Source: Micromonospora tarapacensis
Lineage (GTDB): Bacteria; Actinomycetota; Actinomycetes; Mycobacteriales; Micromonosporaceae
Assembly: GCF_019697375.1 (NCBI RefSeq)
Contig: NZ_JAHCDI010000004.1
Span: forward strand, 793,324-857,323
Reading direction: 5' to 3'
Length of the DNA stretch: 64,000 bases
Shown: positions 45,080 through 54,500 of the stretch, in pieces
Layout of the letters: each line of letters starts with the position of its first letter
Numbering within the stretch: the stretch's first letter is position 1
Position numbers and translations under genes: made by a program
Notes under the pieces: generated by a model
The model's input: only the letters and a program-made list of their open reading frames with translations
Told to the model about the DNA's origin: nothing
Database searches by the model: none

Positions 45080-45988
45080 TCATACCTGGAAGTAGTGCCC
45101 CCCGTCCAGGTCGGCGATGAGGCCGGGGTGGGTCGGGGTCCAGCCGAGCAGTTCGCGGGTGATCACGGCTGATGTGGGGTTGTCCATCTGCGCGAACGCG
45201 CCGAGGAAGCCGAAGTAGTCGCCCGCCTCCTCGGGGCTGATGCTCCGGACCGGGATGCCCAGGTTGCGGCCGACGGCGGCGGCGATGTCGGCGAACGGGA
45301 CGCCCTCGTCGGTGACCCCGTGCAGGCGCGAGCCGGCCGGTGCCTTCTCGAGGGCGAGTCGGTAGAGGTTGGCAGCGTCGAGCGTGTGCACGGCCGGCCA
45401 CCGGTTGGCGCCCTCGCCGACGTATGCGGCGTACCCGTTCTGGCGGGCGGCGGCAATGATGGCTGTGATGAAGCCGTGGTGGTCGAGCGAGCTGTGCACC
45501 GTGGGCGCGAGCCGGACGACCGAGGAGTGCACGCCGCGCGAGGCGAGGTCGGCCACGAAGTTCTCCGCGTCGATCCGGTAGCCGCCCGGGAGCACGTCCC
45601 GTTCGGTGCCGGGGCGGCCGACAACGCCGCCCATCACGATCATGGCCGTCCCGCTCGTGCCGACCAGCGGCTTGCCGGAGCCGTCCAGACCGTCGGCCAG
45701 TGCCTTGAGGGCGACGAGGTCGGCCTCGGCAGCGCCGGCCATGTCGCCGGTCAGCATGAGGTCGTGGCGAAACGCGAGGTGGATCACGCCGTCGGAGGCG
45801 GCCGCCTCCTCGCGCAGCACGTCGAGGTCGGACAAGTCGCCGCGGCGCACCTGGGCGCCGAGCTTCTCGATCGCGGCGGCCGACGCGTCGGAGCGGGCCA
45901 GGCCGACGACCTGGTGCCCGGCGGAGAGTAGTTCCGGCAGGACCGCGGAGCCGAGGTGGCCGGTGGCGCCGGTGAGTAATACCCGCAT
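45080..45988 (-). CDS. NAD(P)-dependent oxidoreductase (extended SDR, WcaG-like)
   Basis: A 302-residue protein with the NAD-binding motif MRVLLTGATGHLGSAVLPEL and VVGLARSDASAAAIEKLGAQ. It then has RGDLSDLDVL and SDGVIHLAFRHDL, as in the atypical SDR5-like group. The C-terminal part contains LYRLALEKAPAGSRLHGVTD. The start at 45988 follows GGAAGGAA; upstream in-frame ATGs would run into the operators. It is divergent from a TetR gene with two good operators between them, so it is probably induced by a small molecule that the TetR protein senses. Confidence 0.88.
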   Translation of the reverse strand: MRVLLTGATGHLGSAVLPELLSAGHQVVGLARSDASAAAIEKLGAQVRRGDLSDLDVLREEAAASDGVIHLAFRHDLMLTGDMAGAAEADLVALKALADGLDGSGKPLVGTSGTAMIVMGGVVGRPGTERDVLPGGYRIDAENFVADLASRGVHSSVVRLAPTVHSSLDHHGFITAIIAAARQNGYAAYVGEGANRWPAVHTLDAANLYRLALEKAPAGSRLHGVTDEGVPFADIAAAVGRNLGIPVRSISPEEAGDYFGFLGAFAQMDNPTSAVITRELLGWTPTHPGLIADLDGGHYFQV

Positions 45989-46040
45989 CGTGGTTCCTTC
46001 CCAAGGACCGATGTCATCTTGTGCTATCACCGTACACCGT

Positions 46041-46059
46041 GATGTCACCACGCGACATG
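46041..46059 (+). promoter_or_regulatory. TetR operator 1, ATGTC-N7-GACAT
   Basis: GATGTCACCACGCGACATG: inverted arms ATGTC/GACAT separated by seven bases, with the same spacing as the second site 32 bases away. Confidence 0.6.
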
Positions 46060-46072
46060 CTTCGCCGAGAAA

Positions 46073-46091
46073 GATGTCGCCGTGTGACATC
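46073..46091 (+). promoter_or_regulatory. TetR operator 2, GATGTC-N7-GACATC
   Basis: GATGTCGCCGTGTGACATC: perfect six-base arms, 17 bases before the TetR start codon. Two equal sites in a divergent promoter are characteristic of TetR control of both genes. Confidence 0.65.
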
Positions 46092-46107
46092 GGATACCAT
46101 TGCCGGC

Positions 46108-46704
46108 ATGGCACGCTGGCAACCGGACGCACGCGGCCGCTTGGAGGCGGCCGCCTTCGAGCTGTTCCGCGAGCGCGGCTTCGACCAGACCACCGTCACC
46201 GACATTGCGGCCCGCGCCGGCCTCGACAAACGCACGTTCTACCGGCTCTTCGGCGACAAGCGCGAGGCACTCTTCAGCGGCGGCGAACTGCTGGAGGAGG
46301 CCTTGGTCAAGGCGGTCGCCGAGACGGACGCCGCCCCTTTCGAGACGGTTATCGCCGCCTTCCACCGGGTGGCCGACGAGATCTTCGCCGACCGCCACGA
46401 CCTGGCTCGGGTGCGCCAGTCCATCATCGAGAGCAGCCCCGAGCTACAGGAGCGCGAGCTGCGCAAGACGGGCGCGCTAGCAGCGGCGGTCGCCGCCGCC
46501 CTGCGCGCCAAGGGCGTCGGCGAGACCACCGCCACCCTGGCCACCGAATCGGGCGTCACGGTCTTCCGGGTGGCATTCGCCCGCTGGATCGCGCCCGGCA
46601 GCGACGCCCCCCTCACCGACCTCATCGCCGAGATGGCCGCCGAACTGCACGCGGTCACGTCGGCCCCACCCGCAAACGCGGCGACGCCCACCAGACGATC
46701 GTGA
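46108..46704 (+). CDS. TetR/AcrR-family transcriptional regulator
   Basis: A 198-residue regulator. The HTH is FELFRERGFDQTTVTDIAAR and AGLDKRTFYRLFGDKREALF. The effector domain is helical with no diagnostic motif. The ATG at 46108 is chosen because upstream in-frame starts would overlap the operators. It is divergent from the NAD-dependent oxidoreductase, and the paired ATGTC/GACAT sites between them are its likely targets. Confidence 0.9.
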   Translation: MARWQPDARGRLEAAAFELFRERGFDQTTVTDIAARAGLDKRTFYRLFGDKREALFSGGELLEEALVKAVAETDAAPFETVIAAFHRVADEIFADRHDLARVRQSIIESSPELQERELRKTGALAAAVAAALRAKGVGETTATLATESGVTVFRVAFARWIAPGSDAPLTDLIAEMAAELHAVTSAPPANAATPTRRS

Positions 46705-47225
46705 CGAAACGTCGGCAACACTGCTGAACGGGTGCACGGATCTGCCGCCAATCGCTCGCTACGCAGCGTCACGTTCAGCTCAAGTCTGCGGATGTTGATC
46801 GATCAAGGCCGCAGATCGTCTTCTCTAGGCTGACGCCATGTCGGCGGAGCCGGATACGGCCGGGACAGACCTGGAACGTGCACAAGTCGCTGCGGGCCGC
46901 GCTACAACGATCCGGCCATGCCCGGCGAGGTGGTCGCCCGGCTGAGTAGTGCGCATTTCGCCTTGCCGACCGGCAAACCGCGGCCCACTTGACCGCCCGG
47001 CTGCGCCTCGCCGGATTGCCTACGATCCCGGCAGGTGCCACATCGAGTGGTGGAACCAGCACCCACTCAGACAGTTCCAATATCCGACGTCACCATTAAA
47101 GGTCGCACTCAGCGAGATCGACGACGTGCTGCAGACCGTCTGGGTCTCCGGGCCAGGAACCGAACAACCCGGCACACTGCTCTCCAGCGGGATAACGCCG
47201 CTGCCGTCGGAACAAGCCCGCGCTG
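46705..47225. other. Non-coding or decayed region
   Basis: About 520 bases without a convincing gene. At 46785-46815 is an inverted repeat TCTGCGG/CCGCAGA enclosing the palindrome TTGATCGATCAA, possibly the terminator of the TetR gene or an operator. One frame around 47080-47190 (SEIDDVLQTVWVSGPGTEQP) looks protein-like but has no start; it may be debris of the Tn554-type element that follows. Confidence 0.4.
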
Positions 47226-47630
47226 ATGATCGATCTCGGACGCCGCAGCACGCCCATGGACGGCGGCATCTGCACCTACCAAGTCGTCGTCGACGGCGGC
47301 GCCTGCCCTTGGAAGTTGAACTGCGAGGGCTGCGACAAGTTCGTGATGACCGGCGCTGACCTGCTCTACTGGCGGCGCAAGCGCGAACATTGGTTCTCGC
47401 TCGCCGAACGCGCGCCCACCGACGAGATGGCCGACTGGTTGCACCAGCAGTTCGAGCCCACCGCCAAAGCGATCGACGGCCTGGAACGAGCCCTCGCTGG
47501 TCTCAACCTTCTGGAAGACGCGCTCGCGCTCGACTTACGCCGTCCGCAGGACTACTTCCACCGGCTCTGGGGCGTCGGGTTCCGAACCTCCGACCTCGTC
47601 ACCGTCGGCAGCTCGAAGGAAGATCAATGA
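47226..47630 (+). pseudogene. C-terminal fragment of a Tn554-type transposition protein
   Basis: Encodes DGGICTYQVVVDGGACPWKL, NCEGCDKFVMTGADLLYWRR and KREHWFSLAERAPTDEMADW. This Cys-containing C-terminal region is found in the large integrase-like proteins (TnpB type) of Tn554-family elements. The tyrosine-recombinase catalytic part is absent because no coding sequence extends upstream. It overlaps the next gene by four bases (ATGA), which preserves the original operon order. Confidence 0.6.
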
Positions 47631-48204
47631 TCACGACCGGCGCCGGAACCGTCCGGACACAGGCGGCCAACCGCGCCCGCCAGCAGAGCACCCGCGACAA
47701 GCTGCAACGCGTCGACACGACGCTGCGCACCATGCGCCGCGAGCGGACCCCGATCACCTATCCCGCGGTCGCGGCCCGAGCCGGCGTGTCTCGCACCTTC
47801 CTCTACCAGAACACCGACGCCAAGAAACTGGTGACCACCGCGATCGCCTCCAACGGCGACCAGCGGCGCCGAACCCAGGCAGCACACGACGCGCACGTCG
47901 AAGCCTCCTGGCACCAGCGCGCGCTCAACGCAGAGGATGCACTCAAGGCCACCTACACCGAGATCGACACTCAACGGAGCGCATCGGCATCCTCCTCGGA
48001 CAGATCCGCGACCTGCAAGCCGAGTACGCCGAAGGCACCGCCCAACGCCTCGCCGAGCAGAACACCACGCTCAAGCAGCGCGTTCGCCAGCTCACCGAGG
48101 ACAACAGGGGGCTGGAGCAGAAGCTGCAAGCCGCCCGCTCCAACAACCGCTTCCTCGACAAACGCCTGGCAGACCTCGAAGCCGAACTCATCGAAACCAG
48201 ATGA
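47627..48204 (+). pseudogene. DUF6262/TnpC-like protein with one frameshift
   Basis: The first frame has the N-terminal HTH-like region TPITYPAVAARAGVSRTFLY and QNTDAKKLVTTAI. From about 47980 the second frame carries a long coiled coil (RIGILLGQIRDLQAEYAEGT, LAEQNTTLKQRVRQLTEDN, LEQKLQAARSNNRFLDKRLA) to the stop at 48204. The join fits one lost base. This is the usual small partner that follows TnpA/TnpB in Tn554-type elements; with its neighbour truncated the element is dead. Confidence 0.7.
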
Positions 48205-48462
48205 CTCCTTCGTCCGAAATGGCCCCACCCAGGCATCGCGGCCTACGGATAGGAACCCGAGGACACGGACGAGCCACAACATGGCCAGAAGTTCGGCCCA
48301 CGGTAGTGAAGCCGCTACCGACGGGCATTGACACCCGTCGCATCGATCGGCACAAACGAGCCATTCCGGTGGTCGGTACTTACCGCCACCACCGATGAGC
48401 GAGGCGGAAGCTCCAGTAGCGTGCTTGGGGCTTCATCGCTGCGATCCTGGGGAGGTCAAAAC

Positions 48463-49724
48463 GTGCGGAAGCGTTCCCGAAGGCTCGTTCCAGCTATCGC
48501 AGGCGTGCTGGTGGCGGCGCTCGCTGCCGCAGCCCCTGCGGCAGCCGATCCCGGCGGCCGTCCGCTGCCCTCCGAGGTTCGATCGACGGAGGAGAGGCAG
48601 CTAGTCGATGAACTCGGGGTTCAGCCACCCGACGTGGACGCCAAAACGCTGCAAGCATCCAGCGCGGCTCGGCGGATTCAGCAGGTCATCGACGAGGGCC
48701 ACGATCAGGGGTTCGGTTCGTTGCGGCTGGTTCGCGACACCGGCGCGGTGGAACTGCGTTGGAAGGGCAAGTTACCCGCAGCGGTCGACGAGGCCGTCAG
48801 GGCAGGACGCCGTGACGTGCCGGTCGCGGTGGTCGGCAGCAAATTCACGCTGGCCGAGCTGACTGCGGAGATCCGTCGCCTGTTCAAGGCTCCAGCCTCA
48901 CAGCTTGGCGGTGAACTGGTGACTGCGGCCCACTGCCAGACGCGAGCGGGCTCAAGCTCTCTGTCGCTGGCACCACGAACGTCTCTGCGGTTACCAGCAA
49001 CCTACGCGCGAACAGGATTCCCGTTCAGGTGACGGCCGTGCCGGCGATTCAGCCGGCCGGACGCTGGGACGATGTCACGCCGTTCTGGGGCGGCAGCGTC
49101 ATCTGGACAGGCACCGGCGCCCTCTGCACCGCCGGGTTCGCAGCCAGAACGTCCACTAACGCCCGAGTGATGATTACCGCACGGCACTGCGGAGCGAACA
49201 CCAACTGGTACACCCCGCTCTACCAACTCTACGTCGGGCGCTCCAACAGCGGCTCAGTGGCTCTCGACGCCATGACCATCAGCGAGCAGACCTACCAGGG
49301 TGCGGTCTTCACCGGCCCCTTCAACTCCAACTCCGGCGTACCGATCGTAGGCTGGGCCAATGCCGTTCTCAACGACGTGGCCTGCACCTCCGGTGGCCTC
49401 AGCGGCAACGACTGCAACACCAGAATTACGGAAACCAACATCTACTTCAACCTGAACGGAAACCTCACTGGCCCAGCGTTTGTCACTGAACACTTGGCAG
49501 GGGTCGCATCCGTCGGTCAGGATGACAGCGGTGGGCCGACGATCGGCTACGACACCGGCGGATTCAGGGCGTTGGGCATCATCAGCGCCGTCGCGACCGG
49601 GCAGGAGTTCGAGGGCACCTGCCAGGGGTATGACTACACCGGACGCCGGTGCTCGCGGGTCGCATTGCACATCAATATCGGCAGCATCCTGTCGCACTTC
49701 AACCTGACCATCGCCACCAGCTGA
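48463..49724 (+). pseudogene. Secreted trypsin-like serine protease with one frameshift
   Basis: GTG 48463 lies seven bases after GGAGG. A signal peptide (basic VRKRSRRL, then a long Ala-rich core ending APAAADPGG) leads into a propeptide (ELGVQPPDVDAKTLQASSAA and following). From about 48910 the correct frame becomes DCGPLPDASGLKLSVAGTTN and runs through the catalytic His (MITARHCGAN), the Asp region (SVALDAMTIS) and the Ser in VGQDDSGGPTIGYD (QDDSGGP instead of GDSGGP). Cysteines for two disulfides are present. One lost base near 48905-48920 explains the break; all catalytic residues are intact. Probably an extracellular S1 protease. Confidence 0.8.
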
Positions 49725-49744
49725 CCCGACGGCAGGTCCGCGCT

Positions 49745-50323
49745 ATGCTAAATCTTGCCATGCGTACGCAACGAATCGGCTTGGTCGCAGCAGCCAGCTT
49801 CCTGGCGGCGACAGCAGGGTGCGCCGGATCCAAAGCCAATGATCTCGGACAACCGGCGGGGCCGACACCGGCCCAAACCCGGGAACTCCTGACGACGCCC
49901 TCCACGGCTCTCGGTGACACACCGCGGGATCTGCTGATCCGGGACGCCGAACGCACCTATCCCACCAACTCGTACTCAGGCCTGAGCACCGATGGAGCGG
50001 CGCTGGTGATCCACCGCGTGCCAGTGCCACGAGTGGACGAACTCGACACCGGTCTGCGCCTTCGACACCGGGACGTCCAGTTGGCCTTCGCCGACGCGCA
50101 ACATCCACGCACCGTGCTAAACGAGGTGTCGGACAGCATCAAGAAGGACATCTCGTACTGGCAAACCGAAGGAGTGGCCGTCGCGGCCGTGGCACCCCGC
50201 GCCGACGGATCCGGCGTCATGGTCATGGTCGACCAAGCGACCGCGGACCTGGCCGCTGCCATGCGGGAACGATACGAGTTCCCGAACCTCGAGCTGACCC
50301 AAGGCGAGGTCGCCCCCGCCTGA
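49745..50323 (+). CDS. Putative lipoprotein
   Basis: A 192-residue protein starting at ATG 49745 (or 49760, MRTQRIGL). The signal is basic, then hydrophobic LVAAASFLAATAGCAGS, where Cys is the probable lipid anchor. The mature part has LLIRDAERTYPTNSYSGLST and VLNEVSDSIKKDISYWQTEG, with no recognised domain. It starts 20 bases after the protease stop on the same strand, so the two may be cotranscribed. The last nine codons and the 3' flank are duplicated at 22611-22667. Confidence 0.7.
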   Translation: MLNLAMRTQRIGLVAAASFLAATAGCAGSKANDLGQPAGPTPAQTRELLTTPSTALGDTPRDLLIRDAERTYPTNSYSGLSTDGAALVIHRVPVPRVDELDTGLRLRHRDVQLAFADAQHPRTVLNEVSDSIKKDISYWQTEGVAVAAVAPRADGSGVMVMVDQATADLAAAMRERYEFPNLELTQGEVAPA

Positions 50324-50350
50324 CGCCCCTCCGTCCTCATGCAGATCAAC
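50294..50350 (+). repeat. 57-base repeat shared with 22611-22667
   Basis: Covers the last codons of the lipoprotein gene, its stop and 27 bases beyond. 56 of 57 bases match the inverted copy 27 kb away; the only difference changes a Val codon to Ile. Confidence 0.7.
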
Positions 50351-50400
50351 TGCCCAGCCGAAACGCTGCCCCCGCACCCATCGGCCAGACTGCGCGCCAT

Positions 50401-50572
50401 GCCCGCGAACTACGGCTTTGCAGTGGTCAATGGTCGGACGCTTGCCGACAATGCCCCCGAGGTGATGATGTCGCTGGCGGTCAACACAGGAATCAACTCC
50501 GGCCTAACCCCTGACACCACCAAAGAAGCCCGCTCCGACTCCTTCCCGTACGTGGTTCCCGCCGCGCGGTGA
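50401..50572 (+). pseudogene. Possible DUF4331 C-terminal fragment
   Basis: The frame reads MPANYGFAVVNGRTLADNAP, EVMMSLAVNTGINSGLTPD and SDSFPYVVPAAR. The order (GRxLxDNAPE, then a final Asp-x-FPYVxP) resembles the tail of DUF4331 proteins. No start, ribosome site or upstream domain exists, so it is at most a remnant. Confidence 0.4.
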
Positions 50573-50799
50573 CTCCTGTCCTGTCACGACCCGCCGTCGC
50601 AGTACTAGGAACCTAAAGATCACCAGAAGTCGTGCTCGTCCTCTACACAACTCTCAGCCATGGCGTTTCAGGACGGAGCCAAACAAAACGAAACAACGCC
50701 GGGGCCTTGCGAACACCCCGACACCAAGCGGCGTATCCACGAGTTGCTGGAAGTCTCCGGCCTGCTCGGCGGGCAGGGACAGCGTGTAGTAGGCGGTCT

Positions 50800-51133
50800 C
50801 GCGGCTGGTCTTCCCACCTTCCGGCCGTCACCCAGGCGACCGCATGACCGCGTAGCGGCACCGTGGAGGCGGTGAGCTCGGCGGCGGTCGTGACGAGGAA
50901 GAGGACGAGGCCCCTGTGACCGCAGAGTTGCAGGATGGCGAAGACGTCCGCCGGGAGGAGGGTCTGGCGGGCGTCACCGCTCATCAGGATGAGCGGGTCG
51001 GCCAGCCTGGGGTGATCTCCCCGACCACCCCTGGCAGGGCGACGAGTCGGGCGAGCCGGCGGAACAGGTAGGTGGCAGTGAGGACGAGCGCGAGCGCGAC
51101 GGCGCCGTGCAGTGCGGTTGTCGGGTAGCTCAT
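50800..51133 (-). pseudogene. Cation:proton antiporter N-terminal fragment
   Basis: From ATG 51133 one frame reads MSYPTTALHGAVALALVLTA and TYLFRRLARLVALPGVVGEI, the first helix and start of the second in CPA2-type antiporters. Another frame continues ADPLILMSGDARQTLLPADV, FAILQLCGHRGLVLFLVTTA and LRGHAVAWVTAG. The piece linking them is shortened and shifted, and the remaining eight or more helices are gone. Confidence 0.6.
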
Positions 51134-51476
51134 CGCGCCGTCCACGATCGAGCCGTACGACTGTCGGGCGGTCGTGCCCGAGGGGCCGGGTGCCTGGTGT
51201 TCCTGACTGGTGGGTCGGGCTCGTGCGGGCCGCGGTCCGGCGGCCCGCACGGCACCGGGCGGGTGGGTTTACCAGGGCCAGTCGATGAGGTGAAGGGTAC
51301 GCACCGGGCAACCTCCCAACACTGCGTTGGCGATCGACTACCTCCTGCATCGTTACTGATCGCGGTAACTCCTGTAAATATCCTGCCCGTGGGATTTTCC
51401 TGAAATTTGGCCGATCAGCGGCGCCCGGCTGGCAGAGGGGTCGAGCGGGCCTCGTTGACGTTGCACAACGCCGACA
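51134..51476. other. Intergenic region before the NRPS gene
   Basis: About 340 bases without a gene. An AT-richer stretch (TGTAAATATCCTG around 51373) and a TTGACG at 51455 are the only promoter-like features; the operator-like repeat begins at 51477. Confidence 0.4.
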
Positions 51477-51508
51477 TTACTCTAGTCAAAGTCTTGAGAC
51501 TACAGTAA
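51477..51508 (+). promoter_or_regulatory. Operator-like inverted repeat at the NRPS promoter
   Basis: TTACTCTAGTC on the left and GACTACAGTAA on the right form imperfect inverted arms (10 of 11 bases) around AAAGTCTTGA. It lies 20-50 bases upstream of the NRPS start. ACTCTAGTCAA within it recurs exactly at 63186-63196, in the other divergent promoter of the cluster. Confidence 0.6.
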
Positions 51509-51527
51509 TGCCGTAGGTGGGGTGGTT

Positions 51528-54500
51528 ATGGGTAGCTTCGGGGATCGAGTCCGTTCACTTCCGGCTGACGAGCGGGACAAGGTGCTCAGGAGACTGGCCG
51601 GCGGCCTTGTCGAACCGGAGCAGGACCTCATCCGGCGTCGCGCCGAGGGCAGCGGTGCGCTGCCGCTGTCCCATCTGCAGGAGCACCTCTGGTTTCTGGA
51701 CCGGCTTACCCCCGGCACCAGCACGTACAACCTGGGTGCCACCTTCCGGCTGCGCGGACGCCTCGACGTCGGCGCACTCTGCGCGAGCCTGCACAACCTC
51801 ATCACTCGACACGAGGCGCTGCGCACCACCGTCGTCGACCAGGACGGTATGCCTGCCCAGGTGGTCCACGACAGTGGTTGCCCGGTCTCCGTCGTTGACC
51901 TGTCCCGCACCCCGGCCGCCGACCGGTCCGCCACCGCCGCTCGCTGGGCCCGTGAGGCCGCCGAGACTCCGTTCGGCCTTGGTGTGGAGCCACTGTTCCG
52001 CGCCGCGGTCGCTGTCCTCGGTCCGCAGGACTACCTGCTCGCCCTCACCATGCACCACATCTGCGTCGATGGTTGGTCGGCGCAGATCCTGGTGGCCGAG
52101 CTGACCGAGCTGTACGGCGCTGCCGTGACCGGCACTGAGCCGGCGCTGGCCGTACCGCAGATGCACTACCCCGACTTCGCCGTGTGGCAGCGCGGCCGAA
52201 CCGACGACATGCTGACCGCGCAGCTGGGCTACTGGCGGGAGAAGCTGCGAGACCTGTCGACGTTGCCGATGCCCACCGACTTCTCTCGTCCGGCCGTACC
52301 CTCCGACCGCAGCGACAGTGTCACGACGGCCCTGCGGGGCACGGTGGTGCCGGCCCTGCGCGAGCTGTCCCGCCGACGCGGCGCGACACTGTTCATGACC
52401 CTCATCGCGGCCTTCGACGCGGTGCTGTCCCGCTACACCGGGCAGGACGACATCGTCATCGGCACCACCACCACCGGCCGGCACCGCCCGCAGCTCGAGC
52501 AGATGATCGGCCACTTCGTCAACATGGTCGTGCTCCGCACCGATCTCGGCGGCAACCCCACGTTCGACGAGGTGCTCGACCGGGTGCAACAGACCGTCCT
52601 CGGTGCCTGGCGGCACCAGGACGTCCCGTTCGAGAAGGTCGTCGCTGCGGTACGCCCCGAGCGGGAGGCCGGGCGGAATCCGCTGTTCCAGGTGGGGCTT
52701 CAACTGTTGCCCGCGGCGGCCTCGGGCGCCCCGTTGAATTTGCCCGAGGTGATGGCCTCGATGGTGGAGGCGGGGCTGGACCGGCACCCGTTCGACCTGT
52801 CGCTGACCGTACGGGAAGAGGCCGAGGCGCTGCACATCAGCGCCGACTTCCGCACCGACCTCTTCGCCGCGCCCCGGATCGAACGGCTCGTGGGGCATCT
52901 GTGCACGGTGCTGGAGGCCGTCGCGTCGGACAGCTCCATCGTGCTGGGTGACCTGCCGATCCTCACCCCGATCGAGCGGGAGCAGGTCCTCGAGGCGTGG
53001 CAGGGCGCGCGCCGGCCGTACCTGCGCGAGCCGGTGCACCGGCAGATCGCGGCGCAGGCGGTCCGGACCCCACGCACCGTCGCCCTGCGCCACGGCGACG
53101 TCCAGCTCACCTATCGCGAGCTGGTGGAGCGCGCCGAGCGGCTTGCCGCACACCTTCGTGGTCGCGGAGTCGGGCACGAGGACGTCGTCGCGGTCGGCCT
53201 GGAACGCGGCATCGACACCGTCGTCGCTTTCCTTGCCGTGATGAACGCCGGCGCCGCGTTCCTCCCGCTGGATCTCGCCCACCCCGCGAACCGGCTCGCC
53301 TATCAGCTCGACGACGCGGATGCCAAGGTGGTGATCAGCCACAGTGGCGTACGGGACCGGCTCCCCGACAGCACCGGCTGGCAGCCCATCTGGCTGGACC
53401 TCGACGCCGCCGCGATCTCCGCCGCGGCGGAGCCCGCCGCAGCGTCGCCGGTCACCGAGTCCTCTCTCGTCTACGTGCTGTACACGGCCGGTTCGACCGG
53501 GCGGCCCAAGGGCGTGCTCATCGAACACGGCGCACTGTCCAACTTCGTCTCCTGGATGACCGGGGTGTTCGAACTCGGGCCCGGCGACCAGATGCTGCAG
53601 TACGCGGCGGTCAACTTCGACCTGGCCGAGGGGGAGATCTTCGCCGCGCTCACCGCAGGAGCCACCCTGGTGCTCGCCCCGGAGCGGCTGCGCAGCGACC
53701 CGGGCGCGCTGTCCGACCTGATCGCGGCCCAGGGCATCACCTATCTGGGTGCCCCACCAGCGGTGCTGAGCCTCATCCCGCCTGCCGACTACCCGCTGCT
53801 GCGCAAGATCCTCGTCGGTGGCGAGGCGTTGCCCGGCGACCTGGTGAACCGGTGGCGTGCCCCCGGCCGTCGCTTCGTCAACGGGTACGGGCCCACCGAG
53901 ATCACCATCGGTTGCAGCTACTACGTCTGCGAGCACCGCGAGTGGCGGGGACAGCCGCCCATCGGTCGGGCCATGCCGAACCGCTTTGTCTACGTGCTGG
54001 ACCGCTTCGACCAGCCTAGCCCGGTCGGCGTGCCCGGCGAGATCACCGTCGGCGGTGTCGGTCTGGCGCGGGGATACCTGAACGCCCCCGAGCTGACCGC
54101 GGCGCGGTTCGTGCCGAACCCGTTCCGCCCCGGTGAGCTGATGTACCGCACCGGCGACCTCGGCATCTGGAGCGAGACCGGCCACCTGCAGTTCCTCGGG
54201 CGCATCGACACCCAGGTCAAGCTGCGCGGCGTACGGATCGAGCTGACCGAGATCGAGGCCTGCCTGGTCAGTCACCCGGACGTGCACCGGGCCGCCGTCC
54301 TGCTCCGTACCGACCTGCCCGGCGGTCCTCGACTCGTCGCGTACCTGGTGCCAGGCTCCCGGGTGCCCGCCGAGGCCGAACTGCGGGCGCACCTCACTCG
54401 TGACCTGCCGGCCAGCGTCGTTCCTGGCAGCTTCGTCGTGCTCGACGAACTGCCGTTGACCACGGTGGGCAAGATCGACCGGGCGGCACTGCCCGCACCG

